64,000 nt of DNA from Calamus simplicifolius (Eukaryota; Streptophyta; Magnoliopsida; Arecales; Arecaceae), in assembly GCA_900491605.1 (NCBI GenBank), contig UESW01004012.1, positions 339,920-403,919 of the forward strand, written 5' to 3'. The notes under the pieces are model-generated. The model was not told the origin of the DNA and made no database searches. It saw only the letters and a list, made by a program, of their open reading frames with translations. Positions 10,228 through 20,080 of this stretch are shown here, in pieces (within the stretch, counting starts at the first letter, position 1; every line of letters starts with the position of its first letter). The translations under genes and the position numbers were made by a program.

Positions 10228-11295
10228 CGCATAGCGAGGATCGAGTCCATAATCGGGATCCCTCCCGAGGATGGATTTTCAGATCTGGTCACTAGATCTG
10301 TGGAGCAGGAGCAACAGATCCAGCAACTTCAACAAAAGATCTCGGAGGCTTCTGACAATGGAGCCGGGCCGAGTTCTGCCGATCAAGGCTAAAGGGAGGA
10401 AGGGCGTGATGCCCTTGTGGAGGAGCTACTCAACCGCGTACGGGAGTTGGCGAGCGAAGTGGAGACAATTCGGCGTGAGGGCACGCGCCAGCCCCGGGCG
10501 GATCATCCTCACCCATCCCAGATCCGGGTTCCCGAGCCAAAGCCCTTCAGCGGCGCGCACAACGCCAAAGAGCTGGAGAACTTTGTATGGGATTTGGAGG
10601 AGTATTTCTCAGCCATGGACATACCCGAGGCGCGGTGAATCCGCCTCGCAAGTTTGTTCTTAGCCGGTGACACCAAACTATGGTGGCGTACTCGCAGTGC
10701 GGAGGATCGCAATGCTGGGAGGCCAGGGATTACTTCATGGGAAGCCTTGAAGGAGGAGTTGAAGATCCAGTTCCTCCCTCACAACGTTATATGGGTTGCG
10801 AGGGATCAACTGAAGAAACTGAAGCAGACTGATTCCATTCGGGACTATGTCAAGGAATTCAGTTCCTTGTTGCTTGACATACCAGACATGTCCGAGGCCG
10901 ACAAGCTATTCAACTTTACGTCGGGGTTGCAGAATTGGGCACAAGTGGAGCTACGAAGACAAGGAGTGAAAGATCTCAACTCGGCGATGGCTGCTGCCGA
11001 AAGCCTCATCGACTTCCGCTCCACAGCGCCCACCCCGCCCTTGGTGATAAAGGCAAAGCCAAAGCCAAGGAGGGCAAGCCACTACTTCTCAAGAAAGAAA
11101 GAAGAAGAAGAAGAAGAAGAAGGCGGTAGTCCGAAAAGAGAAGGGTCCACTTCTACCATCGAAGGATACCACGGCCAATGTCGAGCGGCCTTCAGGGTGC
11201 TTCATTTGTGGAGGCCCACATCGGGCAAAAGACTGCCCAAAGAAGAGCAAGCTCACGGCCTTAATCTCCCAATTGGCCGAGGAGACCAGCGATGA
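10228..11295 (+). pseudogene. Right arm gag
   Basis: It encodes the same gag as the left arm (DRIARIESIIGIPPEDGFSD..., then the LWWRTRS core). It has an in-frame stop after SSADQG (10390) where the left arm reads QREEG. A second frame break follows near 11040, in the Lys-rich linker. The zinc knuckle is out of frame at about 11200. Confidence 0.85.
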
Positions 11296-11740
11296 CGAAG
11301 AGCCCTCCCGGGTGTACCCGTTGCAGGCACTTAACGTGCTTGTCACCAAGAAGCTGACATCCTGCAAGGGGCTTCTTTTTGCAAAGGTGAAAGTGAATGG
11401 CCACGAGCTGAGGGCCATGATCGACACGGGTGCTACCGACAACTTCATCACCAATGATGTTGCGAAGGAGTTAGGGTTGCGGAATTCCACCTGTGCTACC
11501 CTTATAAAGACGGTCAACTCGAGAGCAGCAAGAGTAGATGGCCTTACCACAGTTGACATGGAGCTTGGCCCGTGGAAGGGGCCGTGCAAACTGATGGTGA
11601 TTCCCTTAGATGTTCCAGATCATCCTTGGCTTGGAGTTTTTGAAGGCGGCCAAGGCAATGATCTTGCCACATCTTGGTGGATTGATGATCGGTCTGGAGG
11701 ACTGCGCCGGATTTGTATCAACATTGCCACCACCCACTGA
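11273..11740 (+). pseudogene. Right arm protease
   Basis: MIDTGATDNFITNDVAKELGL is the retropepsin active-site region. The frame shifts near 11610 within the DFQIILGLEFL segment, which continues in the next frame. Confidence 0.85.
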
Positions 11741-12803
11741 GGTGCGCCCTACCGAGGAGGGTGTGCCAAAGGAGAGTAGAGGGTCGGCGCCCACTACTCA
11801 GCAGAAGGATGCCCAGCAAGGTGTCAGGCCGTGTACAAAGGCAGATCAGCGCGCACGGTCCAGCACAAAAGAGAGCAAAGTTCCAAGTAGCAGGTTGCTA
11901 TCCGCTAAGCAGATCAACAAAGGCCTACGCAAAGGAGATCAAACCTATGTTGCAGCACTGATCCAAGTTCAGCCCGAGACGAAGGAGGCAGAGATGGTGC
12001 CCGCGCAGGTGGGGGAGGTTTTGAAGGAGTTTGCCGACTTGATGCCGGGAGAACTACCGAAGGAGCTTCCACCAAGGCGCGCGCACGACCACCGCATCGA
12101 GCTGGAACCAGGTGCACGTGCTCCAGCAAAGGCTTCCTATCGCATGGGTCCGGCTGAACTGAAGGAGTTGCGTTCTCAGCTGGACGAGCTATTGGCCGCG
12201 GGACTGATTCAACCATCTTGCGCGCCATATGGAGCACCCGTTCTTTTTCAGAGGAAGAAGGATGGATCATTGAGGATGTGCGTGGACTACCGCGCGCTCA
12301 ACAAGGTTATTATGAAGAACCGATATCCGGTGCGTAATGCAGCAGACCTTTTTGACCGGCTCGCGAAGGCGGAGTACTTCAGCAAGCTAGATCTTCGCTC
12401 CGGCTACTGGCAGGTGCGAATTGCGCCAGGTAATGAGTCAAAAACGACGTGTGTGACTAGGTACGGCTCATTCGAGTTCCTAGTCATGCCCTTCGGCCTA
12501 ACCAACGCGCCAGCCACCTTCTGCAACCTGATGACGGATGTCTTATATGACTTCCTGGATGACTTTGTTGTGGTCTACCTAGACGACATAGTTATCTACA
12601 GTGGAGATCTGCAGCAGCATGTGGAGCATATGAGGCAGGTGCTACGGAGACTTCGGGAGCAACGTCTCTACATCAAGAGGGAGAAGTGCGAATTTGCACA
12701 AACCGAGATTTCTTCTCGGGCACATTGTTGGCCATGGCGCAATTCGGATGGACAGCGCCAAGGTCCGGGCCATCCTGGACTGGCCAACACCCACTGCAAT
12801 TAG
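11610..12803 (+). pseudogene. Right arm reverse transcriptase (397-residue ORF, YLDD intact)
   Basis: Open from the protease C-terminus through the RT fingers and palm: MRMCVDYRALNKVI, KLDLRSGYWQVRI, MPFGLTNAPATF, VVYLDDIVIYSGDL and HVEHMRQVLRRLREQRLYI. Both active-site Asp residues are present, unlike the left arm. A frameshift at about 12710 (the SFLGHIVGHG segment) ends the frame. RNase H continues in the frame starting at 12694. Confidence 0.87.
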
Positions 12804-13725
12804 CGAGTTGCGATCATTCCTAGGGCTCGCTAACTATTACCGGAGGTTTATCAAGGGGTACTCGGCTTTAGCAAGCCCCTTGACCGATTTGCTCAAGAAA
12901 GAGCGAAGGTGGGATTGGTCTTCAGACTGCGAGGGGGCCTTCGGTAAGCTGAAGGCGGCGCTTTCTACAGAACCAGTCTTGCAGCTACCCAGATTCGAGG
13001 AGCCATTTGAAGTGCACACAGATGCATCCGACCGTGCGCTTAGCGGAGTATTGATCCAGGCCGGCCATCCTGTGGCCTATGAAAGCCGAAAATTCAAAGA
13101 TGCAGAGACGAGGTACTCAGCACATGAAAAGGAGATGATGGCGATTATTCACTGCTTGGAGGTATGGCGCCATTATTTGTTGGGGACAAAGTTTAAAATC
13201 ATCACCGACAACGTCGCCAATACCTACTTCAAGACTCAGCGCAAGTTGACACCAAAGCAAGCTCGATGGCAGGAATATTTGGCGGAGTTCAACTTCGATT
13301 GGGAGCATCGGCCCGGACGTCAAAATCAAGTGGCCGACGCCCTCAGCCGCCAAGTCATGCAGGAGTATGTGGCTTCTGTGGCCACTATCCAGGTGAGCAT
13401 TAGCGATCGAGTTCGGAAGGCAGCCCAGACGGACACGGAGTATGCGAGGCTGATGCGTGACACATCGAGCGGCAAGGTGAGACGCTTCTGGATCCAGGAT
13501 AGACTGCTTCGCGCAAAGGGAGGCAGGCTGGTCGTGCCAAGGAATGAAGCCCTGCGGCGCGACCTTTTGAAAGAGTCCCATGACTCAAAGTGGGCGGGAC
13601 ATCCGGGCATGGAACGGATGTACGCTCTTCTATCTCGTGACTTCTACTGGCCAAAGATGTGGAGAGACGTGGAAGCCTATGTGCGCAGCTGTTTTGATGT
13701 GCCAGATGGACAAGGTGGAGCGTAA
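12694..13725 (+). pseudogene. Right arm RT thumb, RNase H and integrase zinc finger
   Basis: It continues RT (GHIVGHGAIRMDSAKV, FLGLANYYRRFI). RNase H (FEVHTDASDRALSGVLI, HRPGRQNQVADALSR) and the integrase HHCC region (SHDSKWAGHPGMERMYALL...YVRSC) follow. The frame is lost at the last Cys pair (CFDVPDGQ instead of CLTCQMDK) and picked up by the next frame. Confidence 0.87.
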
Positions 13726-14810
13726 GCGGCCGACGGGACTATTGCAGCCTTTGCCAGTCCTGGCTCGACCGTGGGCGTCTGTCTCAATGGACTTCATCAT
13801 GGGGTTCCCGGAGGTGGACGGCAAGCAAGCTGTCTTCGTGGTGGTCGACAGGTTCTCAAAATATGCTATCTTTATGGCTGTACCCGAGATATGCACAGCT
13901 GAGATGTGCGCGGTGCTGTTCTTCGCAAATGTCGTCAAATACTTCGGCTTACCAGGTAATATTATCAGCGACCGTGACGTCCGTTTCACGAGTAAATTCT
14001 GGACCACTCTTTTTCAAATTGTGGGCACAGATTTGAAGTTCTTCATAGCGTATCACCCCCAGACGGACGGCCAAACCGAAAGGGTGAACGCCTTGCTCGA
14101 GGAATACTTGCGGCACTTTGTTATCGCGAGTCAGCGCAATTGGTTGGAGTTGTTGGATGCGGCACAATTTTCTTATAATCTTAACCGTTCTTCAGCAACA
14201 GATGAAAGTCCAGCTGAATTGTGTCTAGGTTATCAACCCAGGACACCTTTAGAGGTGGCGCGTTCTTATGACGGACCGTGCCCCGCGGCACATCTCTTTG
14301 CGTGGGACAGGACTGAGCGCATCGCTAAGGCGCGCGACAGCCTCGTGCGAGCGGCTATGCAGATGAAGATGTGCGCGGACGCGCATCGGCAGCAAGTAGA
14401 ATTCCAAGTTAGGGATTTGGTGATGTTGAAGATCACGCCATATCTTATGAGAAAGTCTACAAAACGCAAGTTTCACAAGGCTCTTCTACCAAGGTACGAT
14501 GGCCCATTCAAGGTTTTTAGGCATGTGGGAGAGGTGGCCTACAAGCTAGCGTTACCGGCGAGATTGAAGATCCACCCAGTCTTCCATGTCAGCTTTCTAA
14601 AACCCTACCATGGAGACTTGACGCCAGATGAGAGAGGTGCGTGGCAGGCTGCGCCCTGCCATCCGACCAAGGTTTGCAAGGAGAATCAAGAGGATCCTAG
14701 CGGACAGGAAGGTAGGCACAAGTCAGGGACCCCAGTACACAGAGTACTTGGTTCAGTGGCATGGAGAGGATACAACCGATGCCACCTGGAGGCGGTCAGA
14801 TGAACTTTGA
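13580..14810 (+). pseudogene. Right arm integrase core and chromodomain
   Basis: It covers the core with VVDRFSKYAIF, SDRDVRF and HPQTDGQTERVNALLEEYL, the GPY-like region (LLPRYDGPFKV) and KIHPVFHVSFLKPYHGD. A frameshift at about 14630 moves the chromodomain (YLVQWHGEDTTDATW) to the frame 14628-14810. Lesions differ from the left arm. Confidence 0.85.
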
Positions 14811-15855
14811 CAATTCAAAGACGACATTCAGGCCTACTTTGCGGGAGAGCACGACGGGGACGTCGGCGCCTTCAGGTGGGGGAGGATTTCTCAGTCGGAG
14901 GTCGCCCGAATTGACTCCTCGGGTGGAGGCGGCCAACCCAGTAGCTCGAACGTGGGCGTTGAGGAGGCGTTTTCCGCTTTAATGAGGTCGGCCTTGTACC
15001 CGGGTGCGGATCCCTCGGCGGACAAGTTTGCGGACTTGGAGTTGGTTGACGCCGCGTTCGAGCAGCAGGGCATGGCCGAAAGCGTTTATCTTCTTCCCGA
15101 TATTGACAATCCGACCCTCATGAAGATGACACGGGCCTACGCCTCTCGGATGAGTCACCATTCTTGGGTGGTAGGTACTTCCCGATCGACTTGATTGCAT
15201 ATTTTTACTCATTTTTTATTCTGTAGAGTGTTTTGCTTTCTCGGGCGATGTGCTGGCGTTTGAGTTTGGCGATGGGGGCTAGTGCTCAGGCCAAGAGAGC
15301 CAGCGCCGAACTCCGATCGCGAGTAGAGGCGTCCGAGAAGTTCGAGGAACTCCTGGCCACTAGCAACAAAAGCTTGGCGGGGATGAAGGTGTCGTATCAG
15401 GCCGCTCTAGCTGAAGCGTCTAAGCAAAAGTGTAAAGTGGAGGAGTTACAGGGGCTCCTGGCGAAGAACGACGATGCGTGCTTGGAGTTGGCTCAAATTA
15501 AGTCAAAGCATTCCGAGGAAGTGGCGGCGATGCAGCGGGAACATAGTGAGAGTTTGGCCGGCTGGGGAAGGAGGCTACCGACGAGAGAAAACGTCTGGCC
15601 AGAATGCTCGATGAAGTAGAGGAGAAGTTGCAGCGGCGCGATGGCGAAGTCGCTGACTTGAGAGTCAGTGCTAAATGGCACGAAGGGATGATAGCCCGGC
15701 TGAGTGACGAGCTATCCCAAGCCCGGGGAGAGGTCGAAAACAAGCAGTCGAGAATTAACGCTCTCCAGGAGAGGGTCGAGTTGGTTAGAGCCGATAAAGC
15801 AAAGGCCAAGGGCGAGGCCGAGGAGCTGACCAAAAGGTTGGCCCGACAAGAGGAG

Positions 15856-15920
15856 GTACGATTTTATTCCCCCTTTTTTTTTTGGTTCCTCGTGGTGCCG
15901 ACTGATTTCGGTTTCGCAGA
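15856..15920 (+). other. Predicted intron in the coiled-coil part of the antisense gene
   Basis: AGGAG|GTACGA ... TTTCGCAG|ATGGCAAAG with a long T-run before the acceptor. Removing it joins two Glu/Arg-rich coiled-coil frames. Confidence 0.55.
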
Positions 15921-16384
15921 TGGCAAAGTTAGGGTTGGACAATCGGGCCTTGCAAGGTGAGCTTGCATCTAGCCGAAGTAGGAGTTCGGAACTCGAGGCG
16001 CGGGCCGGCGAGTTCGAGGAGCAAATTGTTTTTCTGCGGGCTCAAGTCGCGGAAGCTGAGAGGCAGGTTGCCCTATTGCGGAGCCAAATGGCCGAGGCTG
16101 AGATGCGACTCGCCATGCTCAAGGGCGAGCAGGACGTAATCGGTACTGACGCCTTCCAACTCGGAGTGGAAGAATGCAGAGATAAGATATCCAGCGAGCA
16201 TCCAGAATGGGATCTCTCTTTCCTGGATGCTGAAGCTCCTGATGCCGGTGACTCCGGAGGCGAAGAGGAGGATGAGTACATCGACACTTCGGATACCGAT
16301 CTTGGTGCCGCCCCAGGTCCCAGCGAGGCCGCAGTTTCTGGAGGACAATCGCAGACTGTCGCCGAGGAGGCGAAGATATTATAG

Positions 16385-16783
16385 AAGGGCGAATCAAGTC
16401 ACGCTTCTGCAGATGTAATTGGGGGTTCTTCCGGAACTGACGCGGTTCCCGGCCTTTAAAAGTCACTTCTACGTTTTGCTTTCCGAGCTGTAGCTCTGCC
16501 TGACGTTTTTTTAATGAATGAGCTTTCTGCTTCCATTTGAGTATTTTTTCTTGGGCGGTCCTTCGCTCCAAATTTCGCTCCAATCGCAAGCGACTTATGG
16601 CTTGTTGGCGCTGTTTGGTCGTTTTTATCTCGGGATCGAGGGAACGCATTGGCTGGGTCCAAGGTGGGGCGATAGCCTTGATTGGTGAACCGAGAGACGA
16701 TCTGGTTCGGTTCACGTTTGAGCGGTGCAATAGATTAATTAAAACTTGAGGAATGAAATTGGTCGGTTAAGGTCTACGGATAG
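16385..16783. other. 3' flank of the antisense gene
   Basis: It holds no recognised coding sequence. An AATGAATG-type motif at about 16513 lies 130 bp after the stop and may be a weak polyadenylation region, similar in position to those after the small ORFs downstream. Confidence 0.3.
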
Positions 16784-16945
16784 GGTAGGTCGGCTAGGGC
16801 CGACAGACGAGATAAGTCGGCTAGGGCCGATGGGTGAGGTAGGTCGGCTAGGGCCGACGGCAAAGTAGGTCGGCTAGGGCCGACGGACGAGATAGATCGG
16901 CTAGGGCCGACGTATGAGGTAGATCGGCTAGGGCCGACGTATGAG
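16784..16945. repeat. 27-bp hairpin minisatellite, six copies
   Basis: Units begin at 16789, 16816, 16843, 16869, 16896 and 16923. Each carries GTCGGCTAGGGCCGAC, an inverted pair GTCGGC/GCCGAC with a 4-base loop, separated by a variable 11-base linker. The hairpin core is better conserved than the linker. Confidence 0.92.
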
Positions 16946-17037
16946 AGTGGTTACCGAAGCGGCGACATGTGGCGGGATTTCGTGTCGGTGGCTTGAGGGC
17001 CGATGGCCGGAGCAGGTGGATTTCCTGCTTGGATCGG

Positions 17038-17045
17038 TTTAAATA
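17038..17045 (+). promoter_or_regulatory. TATA box of small ORF unit 1
   Basis: TTTAAATA lies 77 bp upstream of the ATG at 17122 on the same strand. Confidence 0.45.
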
Positions 17046-17121
17046 CCGATGGGGGTCCGATTATCGTTGGCCATTTCATTCGACGACCTTTGCTAGCTTG
17101 ATACGAGCTTGCGCCGACGGA

Positions 17122-17364
17122 ATGGCTTCCAAGGATGGCGGAAGGTCGATCGGAGCACCAGCCAATGGTGACAACACTCGCTGGGGGGCTCGTAGGAGCC
17201 GTACTCAGACCGTCGTCGACGGGGAGGTCCTGGCCTCCTTGTTGGCAAGTCGACAACAACTCCGGGAGGCGACCGAACAATATGTGGTCGCTTCCACCAG
17301 GGAGATCATGTACCTCCGTGCGGTTAATGACCGCTTAGAGAGGCACGTGGCGTCTCTCCAATAG
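17122..17364 (+). pseudogene. Small antisense ORF 1 of element A (coiled-coil protein)
   Basis: An 80-codon frame starting MASKDGGRS. Its C-terminal half (LASLLASRQQLREATEQYV..TREI.YLRAVNDRLERHVASLQ) is a predicted coiled coil and is clearly related to ORF 3 at 19709-20017. It ends at a TAG where ORF 3 reads through, and the frame stays open after that to a TGA at 17424-17426, so the stop is probably a CAG-to-TAG change. I know no function or named family. It reads opposite to gag-pol, like its neighbours. Confidence 0.5.
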
Positions 17365-17426
17365 CAGGCAGGTAGCCCTACGGCGGATCAGGAAGAACGG
17401 TTGGCGGTTCCTAGAGATAATGGTGA

Positions 17427-18036
17427 GCCCCTGTGAAGGCTAATATATTTTTCGTTTCTTTTGTCACTTTCTTTTTCGGCGAATGAAAGAATGGTTTGCG
17501 TAACCTTCGCGTTCATTTTTGTTTTGAGATGTTCAATTTTGTTGCACAAGTTTTTCGAGCGATTAACTTCCTTGGGGAGCAATCGACGAACAATCGGTTT
17601 TCGTGCTTTTTGCTGCCCTGCCAGCGCCCTGTCGTTCTGCAGGTAAACCGGTTTTTAATTTACCGAAGTTGATGATACGGCACTGTGGGGAACACAAAGC
17701 TGTTCCGGTGCTTTCCGGAAGGCTTTTATGGCATTGTCTTTTTCATGCAGGTCGTTTTGATGTACGGCGCACGCACCCGTTTACCATTGGAGGATATTAC
17801 TTTCGTAGGACGATCTCCTGACCCTGCCAGTTTTCGTAAGATCAGTGAGCGATTCTCTGCGTTTAATGACCGCGATTTGGGATCGAAAGGAAATCTTTGC
17901 ATGCGTCATAGTTCAGGCGATGGGCTCGGCGCGCAGTGGGGCGCTGCATCCCTCCTGGGAGGCCACGTGGAGGCATGGGCCATGTTTGAATCTCAGGGCT
18001 TCCGGCCTTGATAGCTGTTCCCGGCTCATTTTTGCC
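17427..18036. other. Spacer between small ORF units 1 and 2
   Basis: No supported gene. Several open frames occur but have no start context or relation to the neighbouring ORFs. Confidence 0.3.
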
Positions 18037-18044
18037 TATAAAAA
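18037..18044 (+). promoter_or_regulatory. TATA box of small ORF unit 2
   Basis: CCTATAAAAAGGGG is a consensus plant TATA box, 61 bp before the ATG at 18105. Confidence 0.55.
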
Positions 18045-18104
18045 GGGGAAGAGGGGTCGTGTTAGGCCGTCCTCAAAGTTTCCTTCCCCTTTGGCGTTTC
18101 TACC

Positions 18105-18711
18105 ATGATTATTTCCTTGACGTTGCGAGTGGGAGGGTTGAGCTTTCCTCTCATAAGCCCTTTGCCTCCGGACAGTTGGGGTGACGAAGGAGCCGCTGGA
18201 GAGTGGTTCGCCCCTAGGGGACGAGCCCGAGATCATATGGAGAGCGCACAGGGAGGGCGCAGAGATCACACGGAGAGCGCACATATGTGCTTCCAGTGTG
18301 ACCTTTGTAGTTCCCCTTTGGGGACGTATGGTAGGAAGTGCACATGGGCTCTCCATGGGTTGCATGAATTTTGCCTCCTCCCCTGGTTTGGATTCCTGGG
18401 CTCGTTTGCCTGAAGAATCTTTCGCCACATGGGGAGGGGGCGATGGTGTGCCGCCCGCAGGTACCTTGCCTTTGAGTTTGGGCAAGTTGGGGTGGTACAC
18501 ACTCGGTTTGGGAGAGTGTTCCGGCGCCAAGGCCCGCGGGCTTCCTACCTACTCGCCGGGGGGGCCTCTTGGTTGGGTGGTTTGGGGTAATATCCTATCC
18601 ACCCTTTCCAATCACTCTGATATCTCGGTTGGGTCACCGATATATCATTATTTACCGAAGCTAGCCGCAACTATTGGTCCATGTCGCTCGCCCATTATCG
18701 GCGCGAGCTGA
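18105..18711 (+). pseudogene. Small antisense ORF unit 2 of element A (decayed)
   Basis: An ORF of 102 codons starts at 18105 (MIISLTLRVGG). An overlapping frame (18181-18711) continues with proline/glycine-rich sequence. Neither resembles a family I know. The unit is supported mainly by its architecture: a TATA box 61 bp upstream and AATAAA at 18875-18880 downstream, matching the layout of unit 3. It may be a degenerate gene or a non-coding transcript. Confidence 0.3.
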
Positions 18712-18874
18712 CTGTTTGCGGTTTATCTGGCTCGTCGGTCCGGACGCCGTAGCATCACAGTTGTTCAGGTCTGCTTTGGAGCAGTTGCCCGAGTTTTGTA
18801 CTTGTCTTTATTTTATGCATTTCAATGCTCTTGTAACGCCCTCAGGCATTTGTAATTGGTTTTGATGGCAATGA

Positions 18875-18880
18875 AATAAA
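18875..18880 (+). terminator. Poly(A) signal after small ORF unit 2
   Basis: AATAAA lies within ATGGCAATGAAATAAAGAG and is followed by a T/G-rich stretch. Confidence 0.4.
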
Positions 18881-19119
18881 GAGAGTTTTGTTCTGTTTCT
18901 CAATCTCTATTTCTCCCGTGCCAAGTTTGTTGTTGCTGTTCGTGGGGTACAAAGACGTGCCGTTGGTTTTTAGGCGAGGATCCCGCGCTATCCGAACTAG
19001 TTAGGGCTTGCAGACTGCCCTGGTCCGGACGGTGGTTTAGAGTTTGTTCGGTGGTAGAATACATTCCTTAACTTGGTCCGAAGCTCGGAGATTTATGCCT
19101 TGACCCTATTGGAGTCTGA

Positions 19120-19225
19120 ATATTTATGGCTCGGCCTTGCCGAGGTTCGGAGAATCTATTGCTCGGCCCAGCCGAGGTTCGGAGGATTTTGTTATTTGGC
19201 CCTGCCAAGGTTCGGAGACGTGGGG
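19120..19225. repeat. Short array of CTCGGCC..GCCGAGGTTCGGAG repeats
   Basis: Three imperfect copies of the same unit that forms the longer array at 20600-20860, with the CTCGGC/GCCGAG hairpin core. This stretch lies between small ORF units 2 and 3. Confidence 0.8.
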
Positions 19226-19643
19226 CTCGGAGAAGTGACTTAGTCGCCACCATGAGTCATAATGCTAGGTCCCTACGGCGTTCAGTGAGGGGCGTCAAGG
19301 TGGAACGAGCGGTGCATGGTCACGCTCTCCATTTATGACGTTACCCCTCCCGAGGGGACGAATTACTGCCAGGCGCTGGAATTCCTTCTTTCCCACGCTT
19401 CCCGAGAGGTGGTCAGCTTAAAAGAGCTTGGGGAAGCGTTGGGAGCATTTATTACGGGGGGCCGGCAGATCGGGAAATACTCTGTTCAGGGGGTTCCCGA
19501 ACAGTCCGTCCGCATTACCAATTTCACTCGGGATGGGGCACGATCTTTTGGATTCTGCAGGCGCTAATTAAAGCGATGATACGTGGTGAGTTCTCATAGG
19601 TCGGTGGTTATGGCCCGACTGATCGAAATACTCGCTTGACAAG

Positions 19644-19651
19644 TATAAATA
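19644..19651 (+). promoter_or_regulatory. TATA box of small ORF unit 3
   Basis: GTATAAATACG is a consensus TATA box, 58 bp upstream of the ATG at 19709. Confidence 0.6.
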
Positions 19652-19708
19652 CGAACGGGGTGCTAGTCTTCGCCACCCCTCTGATTCAGTCTCAAAATAG
19701 TTTTCGTC

Positions 19709-20017
19709 ATGGCTTCTCAAGGAGGAGAGCGACCATCTGATGAACTAAGGGCGGCGATTAATGGCCTGCTACATCCGGTGAGGGGCCGTCCCACTATTAC
19801 AGTCGCCGGGCTAGGCCTGGCGTCGACCCTCGCGAGCCACCAGCGGCTCGAGAGGATCGTTGAAGAATATGTCGATGTTACCACGAGGGAGGTTGAGGCC
19901 CTACGTCGGGTGGCGGATCGGCAGAAGGAGGAAATAACGTCACTCCGCCAGCAAGTCGCCGAGCTTTCCCAACGCCTGGAGGACTTGCTGGCTTCTGGGA
20001 GTGACAGCGAGCTCTAG
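19709..20017 (+). CDS. Small antisense ORF 3 of element A, intact 102-residue coiled-coil protein
   Basis: The frame is complete from MASQGGERPS to ...LASGSDSEL-stop. Residues 35-95 form a heptad-rich coiled coil (LERIVEEYVDVTTREVEALR, then SLRQQVAELSQRLEDLL). It is homologous to small ORF 1 (17122-17364). A TATA box stands 58 bp upstream and AATAAA 64 bp downstream of the stop, giving a compact transcription unit on the strand opposite to gag-pol. I recognise no domain. A role in oligomerisation is only suggested by the coiled coil. It may be an exon of a larger antisense transcript. Confidence 0.6.
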   Translation: MASQGGERPSDELRAAINGLLHPVRGRPTITVAGLGLASTLASHQRLERIVEEYVDVTTREVEALRRVADRQKEEITSLRQQVAELSQRLEDLLASGSDSEL

Positions 20018-20080
20018 TAAGGGCTTCTTTTTTTCTTTTTCTTTTCTTTTTGCCGCCGTTGTACTTCCTTCTTTTTAATT

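Larger units (their letters stand above)
4217..14888. mobile_element. Element B: chromovirus (Ty3/gypsy) as a head-to-head inverted duplication with one LTR
   Basis: The order is LTR (about 4217-5494, minus orientation), internal region on the minus strand (5495-10167), 49-bp spacer, then internal region on the plus strand (10217-14888). Each arm encodes gag, protease, RT, RNase H, integrase and a C-terminal chromodomain, so it is a chromovirus. The Galadriel clade is my guess, with low confidence. The right arm stops at the base where the second LTR should begin. No LTR lies at the centre or right end. B sits in an intron of the antisense gene of element A. The exact left border is unresolved because the sequence before the LTR is a T-run and no clear TG start or target duplication is visible. 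Confidence 0.88.
10217..14888 (+). repeat. Right arm of the element B inverted repeat
   Basis: It is the inverted partner of 5494-10167. It ends in AGGTGGGGGAGGATT, exactly at the polypurine tract, where the LTR would start. The next bases, TCTCAG|TCGG, are the 3' splice site and exon of element A's antisense gene. Confidence 0.93.
2765..16384 (+). pseudogene. Antisense Transposase_28-like gene of element A, spliced, split by element B
   Basis: The 5' part (2765-4216) and 3' part (about 14895-16384) belong together. The N-terminal half resembles the plant Transposase_28 (putative gypsy-type transposon) domain, with conserved blocks such as SLKAGLRL, HYNICPAMVAPNSW and SSIKGWKSRFV. The C-terminal half (15240-16200) is a Glu/Lys/Arg-rich coiled coil with an acidic tail. 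Plausible introns are 3412-3495 (GTGAGT...TTGCAG), 4213 to about 14894 (GTATAG...TTTCTCAG, holding element B), one ending at 15226 (CTGTAG) and 15856-15920 (GTACGA...TTCGCAG). It is broken by an in-frame TAG in the first 25 codons, frameshifts near 3020 and 15560, and CpG/CNG-type stops near 4160-4200. The function is unknown. Homologous sequence lies antisense to gag in element C (38251-39309). Confidence 0.75.

Noticed and set aside
5478..14810. Two independent full-length chromovirus insertions side by side
   Set aside because: There is no LTR between them or at the right end, both arms stop at the same internal gag position, and only 49 bp separate them. One rearranged unit explains this better.
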